A model generated the notes under the pieces. It ran no database searches. It saw only the letters and a program-made list of their open reading frames with translations, and was not told where the DNA came from. Of a stretch of DNA of 26,276 nucleotides, positions 20,701 through 26,276 are shown piece after piece. The stretch covers positions 1-26,276 of the forward strand of contig JALMLS010000398.1 in NCBI GenBank assembly GCA_038496445.1. The letters run 5' to 3'. Source of the stretch: Trichosphaerium sp. ATCC 40318 (taxonomy: Eukaryota > Discosea > Flabellinia > Trichosidae). How positions within the stretch are numbered: position 1 is the stretch's first letter; each line of letters begins with the position of its first letter. A program made the translations under genes and the position numbers.

Positions 20701-20845
20701 TTTGTCGTTTCCCTCGCCTGGTCACCATGTCAGTGCCGTGGGTTTTCTTTTGTTTAGCGGCTCTTCTCTTTCTACGCTGTCCTGGCGAAATAAACTTTGC
20801 ATTTGTGGCGCCTTTCTTGATTGTAGAGCTACCACCATGAGGCAT
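17737..20845 (-). CDS. Gene B, AlkB-like 2-oxoglutarate/Fe(II) dioxygenase, right copy (frame intact)
   Basis: This mirror copy has the extra base (run 18474-18477) that keeps the frame open through LQFCVDCGRSSED, ECNDGCKKTGYYG, CKNF and MCVNLADDQC. The Cys-rich tail, possibly zinc-binding, is therefore visible only here. It is otherwise the same as the left copy: ATG at 20845-20843, duplicated N-terminal segment, HxD motif about 19160-19190 and distal His near 18860. The predicted protein is about 830 residues, much longer than typical AlkB enzymes (200-350), with the catalytic domain in the middle. It is tail-to-tail with the PIWI gene. Confidence 0.68.
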
Positions 20846-21028
20846 CGAGCGGTAGAGGTTATTTGAGCGATTGTGCGTCTTAACAGGCTGTTTTGAGCGT
20901 CGGTGGTTTCGAACTGTGTGCGTGTAGCTTAAAACGTGCGGTTTTAACTAATGCGAAAGTAAATTGGGCGACGTACGACCTAAAAACTCTTTTATTCGCT
21001 TGTACATTTTTTCTTCGCGGTAAAACAG

Positions 21029-21542
21029 AGTCTCCACGCGTTTTCTACGCGCAGGCAACCGTTTCAGCCCACTCTCACCCCATCAAGAAAGATAATAGGA
21101 GACGGTAATTTTCAGTTGACTAGATCCGACCCTTTAGTTATAAAACAGCTTCACAATGCGCTCTCTCTGCACGTAGATTCGGAAAACAGCACCAAAACAA
21201 AAACTAGGTAGGTATTGCTGCAAAACTGCGCTACAGCACATAAAAAGGCGCAACAAATAACTATTTAGGCAAGGCACTCACAAGGATCAAAAATACAGGC
21301 TCACAAGGCCACTACAAACAAGTTTATTTCTTTTCCAAAAATATAGAACCGGCAAAACCTGCAAATACTGTCAGAAATTTATAATGAGAGGGGATGCGTA
21401 CAGGTTATGGGCCAAGAGGATAAAAAAGAAAAAAATGTTCACGGAAGTAAAAGCCTATCGTCCAAGCAAGCGCGTTCTACAGGAATGTGTCAGAAACTGT
21501 GCGTTACCAAAGCAGAGAGACGTACAGTTACTTCGACAATAA
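21029..21542 (+). CDS. Gene D, right-arm copy
   Basis: Exons 21029-21207 and 21269-21542 on the + strand mirror the left copy exactly. The candidate 5' exon is 20893-20958 (TTG start, so doubtful), with a 70-bp intron ending GCGGTAAAACAG. Poly(A) signal AATAAA at 21631-21636 follows the stop by about 90 bp. Function unknown; the Cys spacing suggests a small nucleic-acid- or protein-binding zinc fold, which is inference only. Confidence 0.5.
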
Positions 21543-21784
21543 CAAAAAAAAAAAACACTTCTATAGGTTTGTTTCTACCACCATAGCTCTACGCTACGCT
21601 TGAATGTATTAGCAATGTAAAGAATTGACGAATAAAGCGTATTTACCCTTAAAAAACGAGCGGAGCGTGCTCTTAGTTCCGAAAATGTTTCTATGCTGTT
21701 ACATCCGCTACATTGAAGGGTTTATAATCAACAACGGGAGGAAACGACGGTACCTGCTAAAAGCGAACCAGAATTAGGTGAGCA

Positions 21785-22069
21785 ATGCGTAAAAAACTGA
21801 GCGTGGTTGGGCAGAGGAGGGGCTGCTGCGGGCCCTGTAGCACATTAGCGAGGAAAAAGGTTGGAATAATAACCGCGTACTTTGGTCGAAGTAATCGGCT
21901 CGTTTTTGCGCCCGTCTTGGATAGCCCTTCGTACCCAAACGCTCTATTCTTCGCATACTTCAATAAAGCCGCTGGCGGGTATTCTCACAGCACAGAGAGG
22001 CGTAGTAACTCTGTCGGGTACACCCTGACCAGCGGTAGCCTTTTTTTGATAGGTACGACGTGTGTTTAG
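21785..22069 (+). CDS. Gene E, right-arm copy (94 residues)
   Basis: Mirror of the ORF at 4210-4494 with an identical translation. Possible upstream exon 21685-21749 and poly(A) signal AATAAA at 22165-22170, the latter inside the near-palindrome GCAATAAATTGC. Whether it is expressed cannot be judged from sequence. Confidence 0.3.
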   Translation: MRKKLSVVGQRRGCCGPCSTLARKKVGIITAYFGRSNRLVFAPVLDSPSYPNALFFAYFNKAAGGYSHSTERRSNSVGYTLTSGSLFLIGTTCV

Positions 22070-22260
22070 AGCGTTGGAACGGAACCATTTTATGATAAAG
22101 TCAACGCAAGCATGAAAAAGTCTCGTCTTTTCAGCATGTTACGTACATGTTGCCTCGTACACGCAATAAATTGCTGTTTGGGTGCTCTTGGAACACTCAG
22201 AGTCGATACGGTTTGAATAAACGGCTACCCCTTTACGCAACTACAGTTTCTATCCGCTTC

Positions 22261-25200
22261 TTACACTTTATTTACAACCTCAGTGCCATTTTTTCTCTTT
22301 CCTGTTTTGTTGGAGCTTTCGGTTCGGCTCTTTAACATGGTGGAGGTACGCGGCGACAAAGCCACGTACATCGTTTTGCCTATCTTCACTGTTTTTTCAC
22401 CAAAAAAAACTTCACCTTTTCTGGGACTACCAATTATCATCTTTTTCAGTAATTCATTCACAGATGCGCCCTCTGTTGTACTGACACCCGCAGTCACCTC
22501 GTCAGAACTGATTATCACTTTAGAAAATGGAGATATGTGTTCATCAGTTCCACGTTCATCAAATCCACGTTGATCAGGTATTGGGATTGCTCCTCTAGGC
22601 TTCCTAGAGACCTGCAACGCATCTGTGCGCGATCCCGAATCAGAACAATCGCCAGACTGGGACCCTGAATGGACGGTATCTGTACGTCTCCTCTTGGCGC
22701 CTCTGTTTCCACGTTGTGTGTCAGTACTGGTTGGCCTCTTTCGTTTCAGCTTTTTAGCTTCCTGCCTTTCAGCTGTGGCTGCCTCCGCTTGGTCCTGGCG
22801 TCGACCATACACAATTTCCAAGTGCGCTAGTACAACAATCAATTTTTTTAGAAAGCACACATACACGTATAATTGGTCAAACAACGCACATCTAACTTCA
22901 TTGGATTCGGGGTACATCTCCTAAACAAAGAGAAATTAAGAACGGTTCATGGTATCGCGTGTGCGCACCAATAGCATTTGTTCAGCCAACTTGTGCAAGC
23001 CACCATCTGGCTCCTTGCATTTCAACAGCCTCTCGGACGCAGCGCTGAAAATCACTCTCTCGGTCAGCTTCTTGTACTTTGTGTAGCTCATATCGCCGTG
23101 GATGCCCCTCAACACACTGGTGTCCAAGGCGAGGTTGACAATCACTGTTTCCACTTGTTTGCAGGCTGTCTCTACCATTTGAAGCAGGTTGATGGCAAGT
23201 GTGGAGAACTTGGCTTTGGTTGACATGTTTTTGTAGCATTTGCTAGCTAAAGCGCACATGTACTAGAATAAAACGGAGTTAACAAATAGATATGCGCAAA
23301 GCAGCCCGTCCGTACAGGTTCCCTCCAATGTGGATTTATGTAAAATGCGCTCTTACAGTATGCCTTTGCATTGTGGCCGCATCTATCTATCCCCAGCTAT
23401 AATACAGCGTTAGTACTAAAAGAAAACCAACAAAATATGCACCTGGAGTTCATACTCTTTGAACTTAACTTCAAAACCGTGCAAGAAACACGCGGCCTTG
23501 GAGTACTCCTTCAAAGTAGCAACCTTTAAGGTCATGTATTTATGCAACCCCAATTCCGCTACAAGCTCCGCTCTCAAAGTGACATAGTTGATCCTGATCT
23601 TGGATTTCTGAAGGACCTTGTACTGGTCCATGGATAAGGGTCCTCTATTTTTTTGTATTGCTCTCAATTGTTTTTTGTGTACGGATTCTTTTTGGTGTAC
23701 GGATTCTATCTCGTCTACCCAAGCATTTCGAACGAATGCTTTTTGCACGTGAATAAGCTCTGTTGACAAAGGCATGGCTAAAATAGTTCTTAAGTTGTAA
23801 CATGGTGACAAGCAATAGGGTTTACCTTCCATTTTAGTCCTTTTACTTGCCAGCCTCTGTGTCTTCGCCATAAGTACTTGCTCTATTGTGTTGCGTGTTT
23901 TGCTGAACCTGTTCACTCTAATACTCTCTGAGCTTTCTTTGTTACGAAGGCTGTTTGTTTTTGCATTAGATTGTAAGCTAGTAAGAACTTTAAACTGACC
24001 ACAACCAAACTGCAAACGAGCGAAAGCCCGTTGTCCACATAGTGCCAGTGCGCATCTCCATTCCTTCCACCACATTGTTGCCGAACACTGTCAAGCTTTT
24101 TGGCCCTGTGTGTGAAATTGTAAGTTAGTGCAACAGCCAATAAAGAAAAAGGAAGTTCTTCTTACTTTTAAATTTGCGATGTGTGTATTCTGTTAAAAAA
24201 TCCCAATAATTAAAACTGCCATCTACAATGAAACCTCCAATGTCCCACACTTGCATTGAATATTTTATACAATGGATAGAGTTCACTGTTTTCATTGGAT
24301 GCAAGTAGTGCTTTTGGTTGACCTTTTTGGCCGTAGCTTTAGCCTTTGCTATTAGCATCCTTTGCTTTCTATTGTCTTCATCGCGATTAGCACTGTAGAT
24401 GCGATCCAGGTCTTTCGAAAATCCTATCGCGTCACTACACAACACTATGTCAGGGGGGTTTTTTTTGAATCAAATATAAAAAAATTGGTACCAAAGTATT
24501 TGCAAACAAAGAAAAAGCAACCTTGGGTGGGAGTATTTGCCATCTAGCAAAAACACTTTTCGGCATACACCGTAGTATAGCATGGCCCTGAATTGCGTAA
24601 ATAAAAGAAACAGGAAAACTAAAGAAGAGACGCACGAAAAACAAAAGCACCTTTGCTTTGTGAGAAGGCCTCGATCTGGATGTAGTGTTAAATCATCAAA
24701 GAAAAACTCTAAAGGTCCTTTTTCAGCGCGAACAAAAGCCCTCATAAGGTCGCTCTTGAGAATTTTAAGGTGACTTGTGTTTTTCTTGTGTGTATTACTA
24801 GGTTCTTCATCTGTGCCCAAGTAACGGCTATTGGTTCTTCTACACTTCGCCAGTATATCTTTGACAGCTGCAGACATCCGCTGCGCCATTTTCTCCTTTA
24901 CAAATTGCTTCTCAGGCAGCGTTCCCATTACTATCTTGCCTTTCCGAAACACCTTGCTACACAAATCTTAATTTGCACTACTGCAAGCTCCTTTTACTTA
25001 CACAAATCTGAGTGGATCGTATACCCCTTTGGGAGCCCCTTCTTGACAAATGTTCTTAGATTTGAAGTCTAGAAAGCCACTGCTTTCCAATGGATTCAAA
25101 GTCATGTCCAGTAATTCCACGTCTAGACAGTAGATTATTAGATTATTCTCGCAAACAGCCCGCATGTGGCATACCCCCAACACTCGCATACTGTGAGTCT

Positions 25201-26276
25201 GCGTATATATCAAATTGATAGTCAGATATCTTGGTTCCGCCTCTATTGCTATCAAAAAGTGTGAGCGTGAAAAAAACAAAAAATAAAAGTAGCACACAGT
25301 GAAGAGCTGGTGTGACTATCCTCCTCATCCCTTTCTTCGCGGTTGGAAAGCTTGCTAGGTTCTGAAAAGTCACTTTCAGAAGTGGAACCATCCTCCTCCT
25401 CCTTTTCTTTACGCGTATTGTAGAACACACGCTCAGTGTTATTGTAGTTCTTGTTTCTTCCAGGGTTGTAAATGTTTTCCCTGACCTCGCAGCCATCACT
25501 TGAAGATTCACATCTTGTTAGATAGTTAATCAGAGAAAAAGGACAAGCATAAGAAAGAAAACAAAAAGTTGTAGCTTCATAATGACAACAAAGTCCAAAC
25601 CAACAAACGTACTTGTTGTCATCTAGCATAAAGTCTTCGTCATGTGACGCCTGTCCAGATGCGCTGTTGTACTCGGAGTCATCGTCGTAGCCACCACCAC
25701 TGAGTTCGTCGGTTTCTTCACGTTGGCTTTCCTCGCCATCACAGTCGTCACCATTGTGTTCGTCAGCCTCTTCACGTTGCCTTTCCTCGCCGTCACAGTC
25801 GCCAACACCCTCTTCGCGCTGGCCTTCCTCGCCATCACAGTCGCCACCATTGTGTTCGTCAGCCTCTTCACGTTGGCTTTCCTCGCCATCACAGTCGTCA
25901 CCATTGTGTTCGTCAGCCTCTTCACGTTGGCTTTCCTCGCCATCACAGTCGTCACCATTGTGTTCGTCAGCCTCTTCACGTTGCCTTTCCTCGCCATCAC
26001 AGTCGTCACCATTGTGTTCGTCAGCCTCTTCGCGCTGGCCTTCCTCGCCATCACAGTCGCCACCATTGTGTTCGTCAGCCTCTTCACGTTGGCTTTCCTC
26101 GCCATCACAGTCGTCACCATTGTGTTCGTCAGCCTCTTCACGTTGGCTTTCCTCGCCATCACAGTCGTCACCATTGTGTTCGTCAGCCTCTTCACGTTGG
26201 CTTTCCTCGCCATCACATTTGCCGCCATCGTGTTGGTCACCATATTCACGTTGGCTTCCCTCACCATCGCATTTGT
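22261..26276 (-). CDS. Gene A, right-arm copy (5' end missing)
   Basis: This is the mirror copy of the gene at 2-4018, at positions adding to 26279. I saw no difference from the left copy: mirrored frames translate to the same sequence, including the repeat with its short ninth unit. The exon model therefore transfers directly: terminal exon 22261-22920, then 22969-23262, and so on up to the repeat exon ending at the window edge. It is truncated at the window edge exactly where the left copy is. The function is unknown. Confidence 0.72.
25690..26271 (-). repeat. 54-bp coding tandem repeat, right-arm copy
   Basis: Mirror of the array at 8-589, with the same unit order and the same short ninth unit. 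Tandem arrays change copy number quickly, so identical unit order in both arms argues that the arms are very young, are homogenised, or derive from one molecule. Confidence 0.9.

Larger units (their letters stand above)
13327..26276 (-). repeat. Right arm of the giant inverted repeat
   Basis: Reverse complement of the left arm. It carries the same genes on the opposite strands. It differs by one extra C in the dioxygenase gene (G run 18474-18477), one extra A in an intron of that gene (10 A near 18270), one fewer C in the PIWI gene (15517-15521), and changes inside the intronic element. This arm is continuous with the spacer in gene structure, so it is the arm in native context; the left arm joins the spacer at an abrupt breakpoint. 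Confidence 0.97.

Noticed and set aside
20893-21108. 71-residue ORF as a complete gene
   Set aside because: It begins with TTG, not ATG, with a stop just upstream, and the coding signal switches frame after 20958. At most its first part is an exon of gene D.
1-26276. Ciliate-type or other altered genetic code
   Set aside because: All three stop codons are used as stops, and phased splices avoid them throughout, so the standard code suffices.
1-26276. tRNA or rRNA genes
   Set aside because: I saw no cloverleaf or conserved rRNA segment on either strand.

Overview
The window is eukaryotic nuclear-type DNA. Every sizeable gene is split by short GT-AG introns (about 40-140 bp, pyrimidine-rich before the acceptor), the standard code fits (TAA, TAG and TGA all act as stops), and AATAAA signals sit just past gene ends. 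I cannot name the host. A PIWI-clade Argonaute argues for an animal or protist rather than a plant or a true fungus.

The dominant structure is one giant inverted repeat. Bases 1-12942 (left arm) reappear in reverse complement as 13327-26276 (right arm), around a unique 384-bp spacer (12943-13326). Mirrored positions add to 26279 at the outer end and 26269 at the inner end, so indels are few. The differences I found are four homopolymer-length changes outside a transposon-like insert, and a cluster of transitions plus an 8-bp indel inside that insert. Every gene therefore occurs twice, once per strand. The palindrome may be a real inverted duplication or an amplification/assembly product; the sequence alone does not settle this.

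Layout of one arm (left-arm coordinates). Gene A (+, 2-4018, 5' end outside the window) encodes an orphan protein of at least 1,100 residues with an acidic 18-residue tandem repeat. Gene E (-, 4210-4494) is a small doubtful ORF. Gene D (-, about 5250-4737) is a spliced small Cys-motif protein. Gene B (+, 5434-about 8540) encodes an AlkB-like 2-oxoglutarate/Fe(II) dioxygenase with a basic N-terminus and Cys-rich C-terminus. Gene C (-, 12942-8842) encodes a PIWI protein. D and B are head-to-head, B and C tail-to-tail, A and E tail-to-tail. A 1-kb element with terminal inverted repeats and many GGCATT/AATGCC motifs sits in one PIWI intron.

The PIWI gene reads continuously from the spacer into the right arm: 20 exons joined in consistent phase, from the N-terminal region through PAZ, MID and PIWI domains to a stop at 17435. 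The left copy starts inside the third of these exons, so it lacks the two spacer exons; even the right copy has no start codon. The PIWI domain appears to have lost its catalytic residues (GIDV-type Asp to Ala, YRDG Asp to Thr, YAH His to Lys). A slicer-dead PIWI beside an AlkB-like dioxygenase and an orphan repeat protein, in a near-perfect 26-kb palindrome able to form double-stranded RNA, is the most interesting feature. Any functional link between these genes is inference.
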